Shown one piece after another: positions 8,058 to 17,702 of a DNA stretch of 64,000 nucleotides. The translations under genes were made by a program, and so were the position numbers. This DNA comes from Pseudomonadales bacterium. GTDB taxonomy: Bacteria > Pseudomonadota > Gammaproteobacteria > Pseudomonadales > Azotimanducaceae. The notes under the pieces were generated by a model. That model had not been told where the DNA came from. It worked only from the letters and a program-made list of their open reading frames with translations, and searched no databases. Location: contig WLWP01000001.1 in assembly GCA_012103505.1 (NCBI GenBank), positions 1,426,001 to 1,490,000 of the forward strand, written 5' to 3'. Position 1 is the stretch's first letter, and each line of letters starts with the position of its first letter.

Positions 8058-8864
8058 ATGAAAATGACATCGACAACCGTCAACATGTGCCCAATAAAGG
8101 TTGTTCGTACTCTGATAATAGTCATCGCTGGACTGTCCAACCCGTGGGTGCACGCTTTTGACATGTCAGCAACCTTGGAAGTGGGGGGTTGGCAAGAGCG
8201 TGAGGAAATCACCTACAACGCCAAAGGCAAAGTGATGTCGATCAATCAGGTCTGGGTCGGCATCGTTGAACGAGAGGAAATCGCTGGCATCCCTCATGTA
8301 TGGATGGAAATGAGGACCCAAGTTTACAAAGAAAATCGCAAAGGCGAGCGCAAGGCGAAAGGCGAGTTAGCTGTCATGAAGACATCGATTGAAGAATCGG
8401 CGCTGACAAATTTTGACGAGCCTTTCAGCAACATGCGTAGTTTCGCCAAAGACACCATCATCAAGAATGGCAACAACAAACCTATGCGCCTCAGGGCAGG
8501 TGGTGTTATCGCCGATATGATGCTCAAAGCGTTTGGCGCCAATATAGAATTCAGTCTTGTACCCACAGGTACTGTTAAATCCATTCAGACCAGGGCTGGT
8601 AGCTTCGATGCCGAACACTACAAAGGTACGGGGTCGGTTGATATGAGAGTCCTCATCCGCAGAATCCATATTGATAGTGAAATGGACACTTGGCTTAGTG
8701 AAAATGTACCTCTCGGTGTGGTTAAACAGGAAATCGTCAATACCCAAGGAAAGAAGATAACAAGAGTGACAACCGAACTTCTCGACCACGGCACCGGCGC
8801 AACTTCTTCGATCAACAATAGCGATGCCCAGGACATGCCTGGATTCAACTTACTGAATCAGTAG
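8058..8864 (+). CDS. putative secreted protein of unknown function
   Basis: 268 residues. An N-terminal hydrophobic segment (VVRTLIIVIAGLSNPWVHA) looks like a signal peptide; translation might instead begin at the internal ATG at 8085, which sits closer to it. The mature part is beta-rich (YNAKGKVMSINQVWVGIVEREEIAGIPHVWMEMRTQ; VPLGVVKQEIVNTQGKKITRVTTELLDHG) and lacks cysteines or obvious catalytic motifs. The pattern of a mid-protein GSFDAEHYKGTG and a late VPLGVVKQEI resembles periplasmic outer-membrane-lipoprotein-like proteins, but I do not recognise a named family. It ends overlapping by 7 bases the 3' end of the convergent histidine kinase gene. Confidence 0.65.
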   Translation: MKMTSTTVNMCPIKVVRTLIIVIAGLSNPWVHAFDMSATLEVGGWQEREEITYNAKGKVMSINQVWVGIVEREEIAGIPHVWMEMRTQVYKENRKGERKAKGELAVMKTSIEESALTNFDEPFSNMRSFAKDTIIKNGNNKPMRLRAGGVIADMMLKAFGANIEFSLVPTGTVKSIQTRAGSFDAEHYKGTGSVDMRVLIRRIHIDSEMDTWLSENVPLGVVKQEIVNTQGKKITRVTTELLDHGTGATSSINNSDAQDMPGFNLLNQ

Positions 8865-10825
8865 TCACTGACATTGCGCAATTGGTCCTTCTCCCCACTT
8901 GTTCTTATGTCACCCAGCATTTCGTGCAAGACATCGAGGCGGTAGGGTTTTTGGAGAAATTGCACTCGATCCTTGAGCTTTTCTGGCACCACAACATTCG
9001 AATAGCCGCTGCTTAGGACAATCTTTGCGCGAGGGTCGTAGTCCAAAATTTGCGCTGCTGTTTCTATGCCGTCGAGATCTGGCATCGTGACATCCATCAA
9101 TATCGCAGCGAACTGATTTGTTTTCTGCTGAACAGCATTTATCGCCGCTTGTCCCGATGGCACAAGTTCAGCGTCTAAGCCAATCTCCTTAAGCAAGTTG
9201 CCGACAGTCTGCAACACAGGTGCTTCATCATCCACAACCAATATCGTCCCGGACAAGACCGCCAACTTTGGGGCATCCTGGTCCGACTGCAAGACATCAG
9301 GGTTCGATTCAATTGGGAACAAGACTTGAACCTCAGTACCCTCTCCCACTCGCGAGGTTATTTTGATCGCTCCATTGTACCCACGCACGATGCCCATCAC
9401 GACGGCTAAACCAAGCCCACGGCCAGTAAATTTAGTGGTGTAGAACGGGTCAAAAACCTTATCCAATTCATCGAGCGACACACCGGCGCCATCGTCAGAC
9501 ACAGTGAGCGCAACATACTCTCCAGGATGCAAATTTTCTCCCAACGCATATTCTGATCGCCAACGTTCCTCGAAATTTATCGGCCTAAGGGTGAGCGAGA
9601 TTTGCCCAGTATTACCAACTAACGCATCAGAACTGTTCTTTACGAGGTTCAATGCAATTTGGCGAATCTGGCTGGAATCACATCTGATAAAACATTCGTC
9701 AGCTAAATCGATATCCAGGCGGGCATTTTGATGGGCCGTGATCGCGAGCAGATCACGCATAGATCCCAATACGTCACTCACATTAGTTATCGCAAGATTG
9801 CCGGTACCGCGCCCAGAATATGTGAGTAATTGCTCGCATAGTTGAACTGCTTGAGTCGCAGCATCATCTATCACACCTAAGAGATCCGAAAGCTCAGGAT
9901 TCCGGTGCATGAGCAAGTCGAGCGAGCCCATGATCGACATTAAGAGATTGTTGAAATCATGAGTGATACCACCCGTCAATACTCCGAGGCTTTCTAGTCT
10001 TTGGTTGCCGATGAGTTTGTTTTCGATTTGCTTGCTACTGGTGCGATCCATAATCACGCCTACCACACTTTCTGGAAGACCTAAGGCATCACGGCTGCTC
10101 GCCACCGCCCATGCTTCCAACCACACTTCCTGATGATCCACGCTTACTCTAAACAGACCGTGCAGTTCTTTCTGTTCACCAGCACAAAACCGCTCGCATG
10201 CTGACTCTAACAGCGGCAAATCGTCACTGTGTATCTCTTGCCAATGCTTTTCTTCTTGTATCCCACGTACAAGCTCTTCGGTTCTGCGACTCCCAGCTAC
10301 TTCGCGGAGGTTGACTACAAAATTCTCTAGGCCGATAGCTTCAAGCGCTAACAGGTTGAGCTGTTCCTGCTCCGCCATCGCGCGTTCCGCTCTTTCTTCG
10401 CGAGTGACATCTCTCAAGGTGATCCACTGATTTGTTAAGAGCGGCCCATCAAAAATATTTTGCATATAGACGCGCATCGCACGCCAACTATCACCAACAG
10501 GGATTTCTATCCGCCGCTCAATGTCCTCAAAACCACCGTCCTCTACTTCCTGACCATAGTTAACAAACCAGTCTGGAATTTCGTTGTTAAACAAATCCAT
10601 CAGGTGTGCACCAATGACCTCACCCCGATCCTTGTATCCAAAGTACCGTGCGAACGGACCACTCGCTTCGATGATTCGCGCGTTCCTAAGTTTCATATCA
10701 ATGACATCTTGTGGTTCGCGCGGATCAACCGGTTCGACAAATTCGAAGCACACCATCGAGTCGCGTGTCTGTGCCATGAGAGATTGCACTGCAGCAGCGA
10801 CTTTCCGTTCCTTACGATAGATCAT
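8858..10825 (-). CDS. hybrid sensor histidine kinase with PAS domains and C-terminal receiver
   Basis: 655 residues, cytoplasmic, no membrane segments. Order: a PAS-like domain (about 20-145), a second PAS/PAC-like region (about 150-265), a histidine kinase core with H-box GGITHDFNN (His289), N-box NLVKNSSDAL (about 394-402), G-box DDGAGVS, F-box FDPFYTTKFTGRGLGLAV, and a receiver domain (about 525-650) with acidic pair DDE, phosphoacceptor Asp578 in LMDVTMPDLDG and Lys626. The H-box type (THDFNN) is that of the NtrB/FixL-like HPK4 class. No partner response regulator lies nearby, so output may go through the fused receiver to an unlinked HPt or regulator. Signal unknown. Confidence 0.92.
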   Translation of the reverse strand: MIYRKERKVAAAVQSLMAQTRDSMVCFEFVEPVDPREPQDVIDMKLRNARIIEASGPFARYFGYKDRGEVIGAHLMDLFNNEIPDWFVNYGQEVEDGGFEDIERRIEIPVGDSWRAMRVYMQNIFDGPLLTNQWITLRDVTREERAERAMAEQEQLNLLALEAIGLENFVVNLREVAGSRRTEELVRGIQEEKHWQEIHSDDLPLLESACERFCAGEQKELHGLFRVSVDHQEVWLEAWAVASSRDALGLPESVVGVIMDRTSSKQIENKLIGNQRLESLGVLTGGITHDFNNLLMSIMGSLDLLMHRNPELSDLLGVIDDAATQAVQLCEQLLTYSGRGTGNLAITNVSDVLGSMRDLLAITAHQNARLDIDLADECFIRCDSSQIRQIALNLVKNSSDALVGNTGQISLTLRPINFEERWRSEYALGENLHPGEYVALTVSDDGAGVSLDELDKVFDPFYTTKFTGRGLGLAVVMGIVRGYNGAIKITSRVGEGTEVQVLFPIESNPDVLQSDQDAPKLAVLSGTILVVDDEAPVLQTVGNLLKEIGLDAELVPSGQAAINAVQQKTNQFAAILMDVTMPDLDGIETAAQILDYDPRAKIVLSSGYSNVVVPEKLKDRVQFLQKPYRLDVLHEMLGDIRTSGEKDQLRNVSDY

Positions 10826-10940
10826 CTAGACCCTCCCTAAGACCAGCATGCCATCGCTAGCGGTAGCTGCCAAGCGACGCCCGTTTCTGCATTTCATGAA
10901 CTAGCGCGTTAGACTTACTATTTTAGTAAACGATCGACCA

Positions 10941-11918
10941 ATGAATACCTTTGGCAGACGAATCGCGGCGGTGATGCTATCTATCGCCCTCCCACAGTCA
11001 CCTGCTGTTGCCGACGTGACAGACAGTGTCCACATCAACCAGATCCAATTTGTTGGGAGCCACAACAGTTACAAGAAGGCAATGTCCGGCGATGACTTTC
11101 AAGCGCTGCTGGATCGAAATCCGGACGCCGCCCGCGCGCTACAGTACGAGCATATTTCGTTGGATGATCAACTGAACCTCGGCATTCGCAAACTAGAACT
11201 CGACGTGTTTTGGACACCGCCTAGCTTTACCGTTGGCCATGTGCAAAAAATTGACATGAATAGCCATTGTTCAACCCTGACAGACTGCCTCGGAACAATC
11301 ACAACCTGGTCCAAGCAACACCCCAAACACGTGCCGATTTGGATAAGTCTAAACACCAAGGATAGTTATATTGAGGGCTTGCCTCGACCCAAGCGTTTCG
11401 ACGCAGAAGCCTTCGCCGCTTTAGACCAAGTCTTGTTGTCAAACTTGCCAAACAAACTGATAACACCGGCGGTAGTCAAAGTAGCCAACCAACCGAACTG
11501 GCCAACCCTTGCAGAGAGTCGCGGTCGTTTTCTTGTCATTCTGGACGAGGGGGGCGACAAACAAACTCTTTATGCTCAGAGCTGGCGAGAGCGACCAATG
11601 TTCATAAACGTTAGCAAAGATCATCCGGCAGCCGCAGTAATGATCATCAACAACCCGATCAGCTCGCTGATACAAATTCAAGAGCTGGTCAGCCGAGGTT
11701 ATATGGTTCGGACGCGAGCTGATGCCGATACCCACGAAGCGCGGCAAAACAACACAGAGCGCCGGGAAGCAGCGTTTAAAAGTGGCGCCCAAGCCATCAG
11801 TACGGACTATTACCTACCCGCAACATTTTTTGGGACCGACTACGTAGTGAAAATCCCAGAATTAATCCGTTGTAATCCAATCTCCGCACCGCAAGGATGC
11901 GCAGGACCCTTCGAATAA
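10941..11918 (+). CDS. secreted Ca2+-dependent phosphoinositide phospholipase C-like protein
   Basis: 325 residues with a signal peptide (about 1-24). The start of the mature protein, INQIQFVGSHNSYKKAMSG, contains the first catalytic His (His41) of the PI-PLC TIM-barrel family, and LGIRKLELDVFWTP supplies the conserved acidic metal-binding segment; a second His follows in FTVGHVQ. The tail with HEARQNNTERREAAFKSGAQAISTDYY is typical of the bacterial/fungal Ca2+-dependent subfamily. Expected to cleave phosphatidylinositol-type or related phosphodiesters outside the cytoplasm. Divergent from the kinase gene and convergent with the next gene, with no intergenic space at the 3' end. Confidence 0.82.
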   Translation: MNTFGRRIAAVMLSIALPQSPAVADVTDSVHINQIQFVGSHNSYKKAMSGDDFQALLDRNPDAARALQYEHISLDDQLNLGIRKLELDVFWTPPSFTVGHVQKIDMNSHCSTLTDCLGTITTWSKQHPKHVPIWISLNTKDSYIEGLPRPKRFDAEAFAALDQVLLSNLPNKLITPAVVKVANQPNWPTLAESRGRFLVILDEGGDKQTLYAQSWRERPMFINVSKDHPAAAVMIINNPISSLIQIQELVSRGYMVRTRADADTHEARQNNTERREAAFKSGAQAISTDYYLPATFFGTDYVVKIPELIRCNPISAPQGCAGPFE

Positions 11919-12386
11919 TTAATTACTGAGCCCCAGATTCCAGCGGACATACTGCGCCCGATGGTTCGGAGTGCCAAAATCAAGCCAACGCGTCCACAGG
12001 GCTCGATCGATCCTGAACTCAAACAGCCGGTGACTATCATCAACCCTGGTCGCAAATCCCATTGCAAGAGCCACTTCGTTGCGGAGCGCTGTGTCTGTTT
12101 CGCTAGGTCCTGCACTGCCACTCACAAAAAACTCTTCATCCTCCGCACCCAATGCCGCGTGGATAGAGTATTGCTTACGCAACGCAAGGTCGCGAGCTTT
12201 GGGCGACGAATCAATAATGAAAGCGACAAGGCGGCCGCGACAAATCTTTGGCACGAAAGGGTGAAGACGCGGTCTTCCCGAAGCTGAAACAGTCGCAAGA
12301 AACGCGACTTCGTTTTGCGCCAATAGTCTCACACCGGTAGCCGCGAGCTCCGGTTGAGCGTGTTCTAGTTCGTGCCACCGATACAT
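11919..12386 (-). CDS. pyridoxamine 5'-phosphate oxidase-fold flavin protein
   Basis: 155 residues of the split beta-barrel flavin-binding type: AQNEVAFLATVSASGRPRLHPFVPKICRGRLVAFIIDSSPKARDL is the typical N-terminal FMN-binding half. Such proteins bind FMN, F420 or heme; this one is too divergent to call a true PdxH. The C-terminal part (FEFRIDRALWTRWLDFG) resembles general-stress or F420-related members. Ends directly against the PLC gene stop (no gap). Function beyond flavin or cofactor binding is not assignable. Confidence 0.72.
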   Translation of the reverse strand: MYRWHELEHAQPELAATGVRLLAQNEVAFLATVSASGRPRLHPFVPKICRGRLVAFIIDSSPKARDLALRKQYSIHAALGAEDEEFFVSGSAGPSETDTALRNEVALAMGFATRVDDSHRLFEFRIDRALWTRWLDFGTPNHRAQYVRWNLGLSN

Positions 12387-12455
12387 TTGCTCTCACTCAG
12401 CCACTAAAAAGACAATTCTGCACTAAGCCTCCTGACACCTTATGTCAGGATTGAA

Positions 12456-13814
12456 TCACCAGATCGGCGGGTGGCGACCAAGCGGTCCGGCAGACATTTC
12501 CCAGGCCATCTTGGCAGAAGGTATCGAGACGGGGGGACGCATGCGTTTCATGGGTCCCCAATCTGTGCTTTCCACATAATCCGACCAATTCTCATCCGAA
12601 CTCGGCAACTTGGCGTTTAAATCTCCCACCGGACCGGACATGAGCAGTAACGCTGTGCGAGCCAACGATGTGCGTGCGATGCTCCCACCATTCGTCTGTA
12701 ACCGCTCTCTGAGTCCTCTCACCACCGCTGCCGCCATTAAGTAGCCCGTAGCATGATCCAACGCCTGGACTGGTAATGGGAAAGGTTGTTCTCTACCCGT
12801 CTGCGTCATACCTGCATCCGCGATGCCACAGGACATTTGCACGAGACTATCAAACCCCCTCCTACGCGACCAAGATCCCGTCCAGCCGTATGCGTTCAAG
12901 CTAACGTCGATCAAACCCGGTCGGATTTCCTGTCGGGTAGACTCGCCGAATCCGAGCCGCTCCAAAGCATCCGATCTATACCCGTGCACTAGGACGTCTG
13001 CTTCGCGTAACAAATTTACGAACGCTTCCTTCTCTCGTTTGAGATCAATCCGTGCACATCGTTTACCAAGCGCTACTTCAGGTGTGACAGCGCCCTCTTC
13101 CCAATCATCCGGATCCAATCTCAGCACCTGTGCACCCCAACCCGCTAGAAAACGTGTACATACGGGTCCCGCGAGGACACGGGTTAAGTCGAGCACCTTT
13201 ATGCCTGATAGCGGTCTCGCTGATGTACCTTTGACCACTTCTGTTGACCCCATAGCACCGTCTTTGCGGTGGATAATGGCTTCCTTCGCAACCGCAGCAC
13301 CATTTTCATGTTCGCGCCACTGTTCTGCACCGCGTAAAACCGCTGCACACCCTCCTTTGGCTACAACTCCAGACTCTAACTTCTCTCCATTCCAGCGGGA
13401 TACCGCAGAAGCCACAGCGTCTTTGTCACCGTTGCAAGCAAGAGTGGCCAGCGCCGCCTGACGATGATGCGGTGCGTTTGTATGGAGGCGAATCCAGCCG
13501 TCGCGCGTAGCATAAACACCCGCCAAGTCATCCCAAATAGGCGGAGGCCGCCAGCCGACCGGCTCGATCGTTCGCCTAAACCAGTGTGAAGCACGACTCC
13601 CATCGACTTCCACGACACCTAACTGCGATACGCCTAGAGCTTCTGTGGACCACGCGGACACTTCAGCTGCTGCCGAACCGATGGCTTGGCTCGCCAAAGC
13701 GCTTACAGCGTAGATCGATGGCAACGCACCGGTTGGACGAATTTGAATTTCAGGAAGAGGGCCACCGCCTAGAGCGCGACCAATCTCCGCTGAGAAGTAC
13801 TGATCAGGTGCCAT
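12456..13814 (-). CDS. CaiB/BaiF-type CoA-transferase with divergent N-terminal half
   Basis: 452 residues. The C-terminal half, from about residue 205 (RPLSGIKVLDLTRVLAGPVCTRFLAGWGAQVLRLDPDDWEE), is a class III CoA-transferase start; SLNAYGWTGSWSRRRGFDSLVQMSCGIA is the usual middle motif. The first 200 residues (FSAEIGRALGGG to WRPPPIWDDLAGVYATRDGWIRLHTN) resemble the second half of a class III enzyme, suggesting a circularly arranged or fused pair. Such enzymes move CoA between acyl-CoA and free acids without a ping-pong covalent phosphate. It lies 25 bases downstream of the luciferase-like gene, so both probably form one operon. Confidence 0.8.
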   Translation of the reverse strand: MAPDQYFSAEIGRALGGGPLPEIQIRPTGALPSIYAVSALASQAIGSAAAEVSAWSTEALGVSQLGVVEVDGSRASHWFRRTIEPVGWRPPPIWDDLAGVYATRDGWIRLHTNAPHHRQAALATLACNGDKDAVASAVSRWNGEKLESGVVAKGGCAAVLRGAEQWREHENGAAVAKEAIIHRKDGAMGSTEVVKGTSARPLSGIKVLDLTRVLAGPVCTRFLAGWGAQVLRLDPDDWEEGAVTPEVALGKRCARIDLKREKEAFVNLLREADVLVHGYRSDALERLGFGESTRQEIRPGLIDVSLNAYGWTGSWSRRRGFDSLVQMSCGIADAGMTQTGREQPFPLPVQALDHATGYLMAAAVVRGLRERLQTNGGSIARTSLARTALLLMSGPVGDLNAKLPSSDENWSDYVESTDWGPMKRMRPPVSIPSAKMAWEMSAGPLGRHPPIW

Positions 13815-13839
13815 TACAAACGGGGTTCCTTTTGTCGGA

Positions 13840-14871
13840 TTAGCTGTTTACCTGCGACATGACTTCAGCTCCAAAGAGCTCAATGGTCGGAAACAGGACT
13901 TCATCAGGTATGCCACCGAGGTCAAACATGAAGATCATTCGATCGAGCCCTAACAACTCACGTGATTTTTCTATACGTTGCACGACCTCGGCTGGGCTGC
14001 CAACCAGAGCGGGCCCTGCAGCCAGACGTTCATAGTCGAAAGAAAACGCCTCAGCGTGCGGTGTATAACTCTTGATCAACGACTGTACCCACTCCCAATA
14101 GTTCTGATACCAGACCCGGAAATTCTTTCGGGCGACCTGAGAGTCTGGCATCACATGAGCATGACAACAGGCACCAACGATCGGCGTTCCGGAATGTCCT
14201 GCGAGCGCCCACTGCTCGCGATAGCGATCGGCCATCGGCGCAAATGCCTCGGGCGGTGCAAACACACTGGGTAACATCAGTGGACAGCCCAATCTGGCCG
14301 CCAAATCTATACTCTCGTTGGACGTCCCACCACCAATCCATACCGGTAACTCCCCAAACGGACGCGGGCGCGAAGTTTCTCCTTGCAGCGGCCGCAAACC
14401 ATCAGCGCGTACATTTTCTTCACGCAGCAATCGAACGAGTAACTCAACATGATCTGTGAACAGTGCCCGACTTTGCCTCGGGTCTTGGCCGAAGATTTCA
14501 AAAGTGCGAGCGAACAAACTGCCCCGCCCTGCAACAATTTCGACCCGTCCTTCAGACAACACATCGAGGGTAGCGTAGTCTTCCGCCACTCTAAAAGGGT
14601 CGAGGTTTGCGACTAGAGTGACACCCGTAGATAAACGCAGCGATTGCGTTCGCTCGCCAATCGCTGACAAGACGACAGCAGGCGCTGACAACTGGTAACC
14701 ACTACCGTGATGTTCGCCTAGATGAATCGCGTCCATGCCAATCTTTTCAGCTAGAACACCCTGATCTACCAACGTTCTATGGCGTTCGGCCTCTGTTCGG
14801 CATTGGTCAGTGTTGGGATCTGCGAGCAAATCCCCTAGCGAAAGTAAGCCAAATTCCATTGTATCGGACAC
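13840..14871 (-). CDS. LLM-class flavin-dependent oxidoreductase
   Basis: 343 residues with the bacterial luciferase-like TIM barrel: DAIHLGEHHGSGYQLSAPAVVLSAIGERTQSLRLSTGVTLVANLDPFRVAEDYATLDVLSEGRVEIVAGRG is the family's flavin-binding block, and PVWIGGGTSNESIDLAARLG the later substrate-side block. The HLGEHH form is common in the FMN-dependent alkanal-monooxygenase-like branch. Reaction probably monooxygenation with reduced FMN supplied by a partner; substrate unknown. Upstream of and probably co-transcribed with the CoA-transferase, which hints at degradation of a carboxylic acid. Confidence 0.9.
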   Translation of the reverse strand: MSDTMEFGLLSLGDLLADPNTDQCRTEAERHRTLVDQGVLAEKIGMDAIHLGEHHGSGYQLSAPAVVLSAIGERTQSLRLSTGVTLVANLDPFRVAEDYATLDVLSEGRVEIVAGRGSLFARTFEIFGQDPRQSRALFTDHVELLVRLLREENVRADGLRPLQGETSRPRPFGELPVWIGGGTSNESIDLAARLGCPLMLPSVFAPPEAFAPMADRYREQWALAGHSGTPIVGACCHAHVMPDSQVARKNFRVWYQNYWEWVQSLIKSYTPHAEAFSFDYERLAAGPALVGSPAEVVQRIEKSRELLGLDRMIFMFDLGGIPDEVLFPTIELFGAEVMSQVNS

Positions 14872-14993
14872 TCCGTTCTATGCTGTGTGTAGCGCTATCA
14901 AAAGCCTATCAGCACGGCATACGTCTGTCGCCTGTGCAGCCTATGCGCGGATCCTGGTAATGTAGACCACCTTCCCTAACGAGACGTCATCTC

Positions 14994-15038
14994 TTGCCTA
15001 TTACTTTCTTGCCTATTAGCTTTTTGCCTATGACATTC
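14994..15038. repeat. three tandem copies of a 15-bp unit beginning TTGCCTAT
   Basis: TTGCCTAT starts at 14994, 15009 and 15024, exactly 15 bases apart; the remaining seven bases of each unit are similar (TACTTTC, TAGCTTT, GACATTC). It lies in the 232-base gap between the divergent luciferase-like and glycosyltransferase genes, where it could affect promoter spacing. No gene is seen in the gap. Confidence 0.75.
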
Positions 15039-15123
15039 TTGTGGACGACAAAGGACAGGCCAAAACGTCAATACACATACCCGCGGTTCGTCGTCACACC
15101 ACTTGGTGGGACACGCAACATCT

Positions 15124-16526
15124 ATGGGTAACCGACAAGAATCCACGCCCTACCTTCTGATTTCAGTTGTACTGGCGGGTTTGTTATACCTTGCTGGATC
15201 ATTGCCACTTCTCACCATGTCTCTAGACGGCGTGATCTATGCTGGCATCGCTCGCGATTTAGCATCTGGTCTTGGCAGTTTTTGGACTCTGCCCTATTTT
15301 GACGCCCAAGTTGCTTCATTTCGCGACCACCCACCACTGGGCTTATGGTTTCTGAGTCTTTGGTTTGAAGTTTCGGCGATCGGATATGGGTGGAGAGACT
15401 TTACTGCGCCATTATGGCGATAGCTATTCCAGCCGCTATGACGCTCTTCTGGTCTCGCCTCTATCCCAACTCGCCGCGGTACTCGAGTGGTATCGTCTGG
15501 GCCGTTACGATTCTTCTTCTTATGCCTGTCACGACGCACACGATGCGGAGCAATGCGCTCGAATTGCTCATCGCGTTTATTGGCATATTGGCAGCTGTTT
15601 GCGCTTGGGAAGGAAAATCAAGAACGGGATGGTTGGCCATAGTCGCTGCTTTGTCGGCGGTTGGATTTCTTGTCAAAGGTCCAGTCGGTCTCTTTCCGCT
15701 CGCCATGCCATTCGTCTTCGCAGCAGTTGTCGAAAACCAAGTTGTAACCGGTTTTCGTCGAAGCACAGTGAGTAGCATTATTTGCTTGGCAATGTTGAGC
15801 AGCTTGCTAATTTATGAGCCCGCGCGGATTCATTTTACGGCTTACTTTGACAATCAGATACTGGCAAGCCTGACCGGTCTGCGGGGTAATGAAAACGATC
15901 GCATTTACCTGCTGCAGCACTTCGGACTCAACTTGGCGGTACCTATTTTTTTGACCCTTGTAGTCTTCGCATCGCGAAGCATAGTTCTACAACGACAACC
16001 TTCTGTTGCGGCGTTGTCCTTACCTTCTAGAGAGACAATTGCACTGATCGCGATTGGGCTAATTGCGTCTGCGCCGCTCCTGTTGAGCCCTCGCCACTAT
16101 CGACACTACTTGTTTCCATGCCTGCCGTTCTTCGCTCTAGCAGCGGCGATGATCGTGCACCCTAAAATGCACCTCAAACCAAGATGGTCTCGACTCCTCG
16201 TGCTAACGCTGTTCCTCGCGGTTACAACGCGAACTTTCCTGAATTTCGGTTTGCCGGGTAAGGACGTTACGATGCTGAATAGTTTGCAGGTTGCTGCAAG
16301 TCATGTCTCTAGGGCTGGCACGAACCAGCTCGGGTTTTGTCACCCTGACCCAGTGCGCCAATCCTATCTTCACAGACAACATCGGATTCAGAGCACAAAT
16401 CAAGTCCAAACTCAGACGCCGGTATGGTTCTGCACGAAAGGAACCAAACCTGCAAATACTGAGCTTCTAGCGGAGCTAGCGGACGGAAACGTCCTCTGGC
16501 GAAGAATCAGTCCAACAGATCGCTAA
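15124..16526 (+). pseudogene. GT39-like membrane glycosyltransferase with a -1 frameshift
   Basis: Two overlapping frames together encode one polytopic membrane glycosyltransferase of the ArnT/PMT (GT39) type. The first (from 15124, or ATG at 15103) gives the first membrane segment, the acidic loop SLDGVIYAGIARDL and SFRDHPPLGLWFLSLWFEV. The second, read from about 15373, continues FGDRIWVERLYCAIMAIAIPAAM and the remaining membrane segments to RRISPTDR. The joint is in GAAGTTTCGG (15368-15377): one extra T in the TTT run would restore GAAGTTTTCGG and a continuous FEVFGDRIWVERLY. The deletion may be real or a homopolymer error. Family enzymes transfer sugars from polyprenyl-phosphate donors on the periplasmic side. 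Its last 20 bases overlap the convergent GT4 gene. Confidence 0.8.
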
Positions 16527-17538
16527 GTTTTCTCGCAAGGCATTGAACTGAAAAATGTTGTTCCGCACGTGCGACACCCTTCTGTGCAAGCTCCGACCGA
16601 TCTGCACTTATAGCATCAGATAGCGCACTGGCGAAGGCGCCCGCTGTGTCGTTTTCAGTATAAAAACCGAGATCATCCAATACGAATTCTGGACCGTAGC
16701 CACGCAGCGCAACGACCGGGACACCAGCCAGCATAGCTTCAAGCACTACCATACCGAACGACTCCACCTTGGCGGTATGCAGTACGACATCGAAAGCCTT
16801 AAAGATCTTCATAGCGTCCGGGACATTGCCCAATAACTGAACATTTGGAACAGCTTGTCTTTCCAGTTTTGCTCGCTCCTCGCCGTCACCCAAAAATACC
16901 AGGCGACTATCAGGACAAGATTCTGCGAACATCTTGAAGGCTTCCAACGCTAGTTCTGGGCGTTTTTTGTAATGTAATCTTCCAACGACACCGATGGTCA
17001 GATCACCGCTTTCCAAACCTAGCTTTTCTCGCGCCTCAACCTGGCTTAGGAATTGCTTACTCACCGCATCCACATCCAGAACGTTTGGCAGAACGAGTGT
17101 TTCACCCGTAACCAAGCCTAATTCGGCTGCGAGAGCAGGTGCTATGCCTGCAAATCGGCACGCTCGTGAAAACATACGGCGATGGAGTCTTCGTTGCCAG
17201 CGCGTCAACAATCCATACTCATGCGCAACAACAACACAACGCTCACTGGCTAGACCGACGGAGGCAGCGGCGCGATACGATCTGTACCGATGGCAGATCA
17301 CCAAGTCCCACGGCTTTTTAGCCAACGGTCGCATCGCTGCTCGAATAGCTGTGGTACCGGCCAACTCCTGTATGCCGAGGTAGGTGCTATCGGCTTTCGC
17401 AGTGCCGCTCGGCTCACTAAGGTAAACTGTCACTACGCTGCAGCCGATAGACTCTGCAGCGTTGCGATAGCGATCACACAGTTCACCAAAAGGGCTGCTA
17501 TCGTGTGGACAGATTTGTAGTATTTGCTGCATGGCCAA
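16507..17538 (-). CDS. GT4-family glycosyltransferase
   Basis: 343 residues with the GT-B fold. The C-terminal domain has the nucleotide-sugar block GVVGRLHYKKRPELALEAF (about 185) and the signature AKVESFGMVVLEAMLAGVPVVALRGYGPEFV (about 260-290) with the E-x7-E motif of retaining GT4 enzymes. The N-terminal acceptor domain is unusually short on glycine motifs but contains WDLVICHRYRSYRAA. Expected to add a sugar to a lipopolysaccharide or other cell-surface glycan at the cytoplasmic face. Convergent with the frameshifted GT39-like gene, an arrangement consistent with surface polysaccharide modification. Confidence 0.9.
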   Translation of the reverse strand: MAMQQILQICPHDSSPFGELCDRYRNAAESIGCSVVTVYLSEPSGTAKADSTYLGIQELAGTTAIRAAMRPLAKKPWDLVICHRYRSYRAAASVGLASERCVVVAHEYGLLTRWQRRLHRRMFSRACRFAGIAPALAAELGLVTGETLVLPNVLDVDAVSKQFLSQVEAREKLGLESGDLTIGVVGRLHYKKRPELALEAFKMFAESCPDSRLVFLGDGEERAKLERQAVPNVQLLGNVPDAMKIFKAFDVVLHTAKVESFGMVVLEAMLAGVPVVALRGYGPEFVLDDLGFYTENDTAGAFASALSDAISADRSELAQKGVARAEQHFSVQCLARKLSDLLD

Positions 17539-17702
17539 ACGGTCTTAAACAAGATTCGGGGGGTTCAATGCTAACACCGGGACCGCTCCGTCACTGCAAG
17601 CAAAGCGCAGCGCCGTGCTAACATTGTTTTAGCATCAATCTGTGCGCATATGTTTATCGGCACATCTAGTAAGATTTTGTCCAAAAGGGATAAGGAAACA
17701 CA

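Noticed and set aside
12823..13461. 212-residue plus-strand frame
   Set aside because: Antisense shadow of the CoA-transferase gene; Ser/Pro/Arg-rich composition typical of reverse-strand translation.
15368..15380. Programmed frameshift in the GT39-like gene
   Set aside because: No X-XXY-YYZ slippery site and no clear downstream stem; a missing T in a TTT run explains it.
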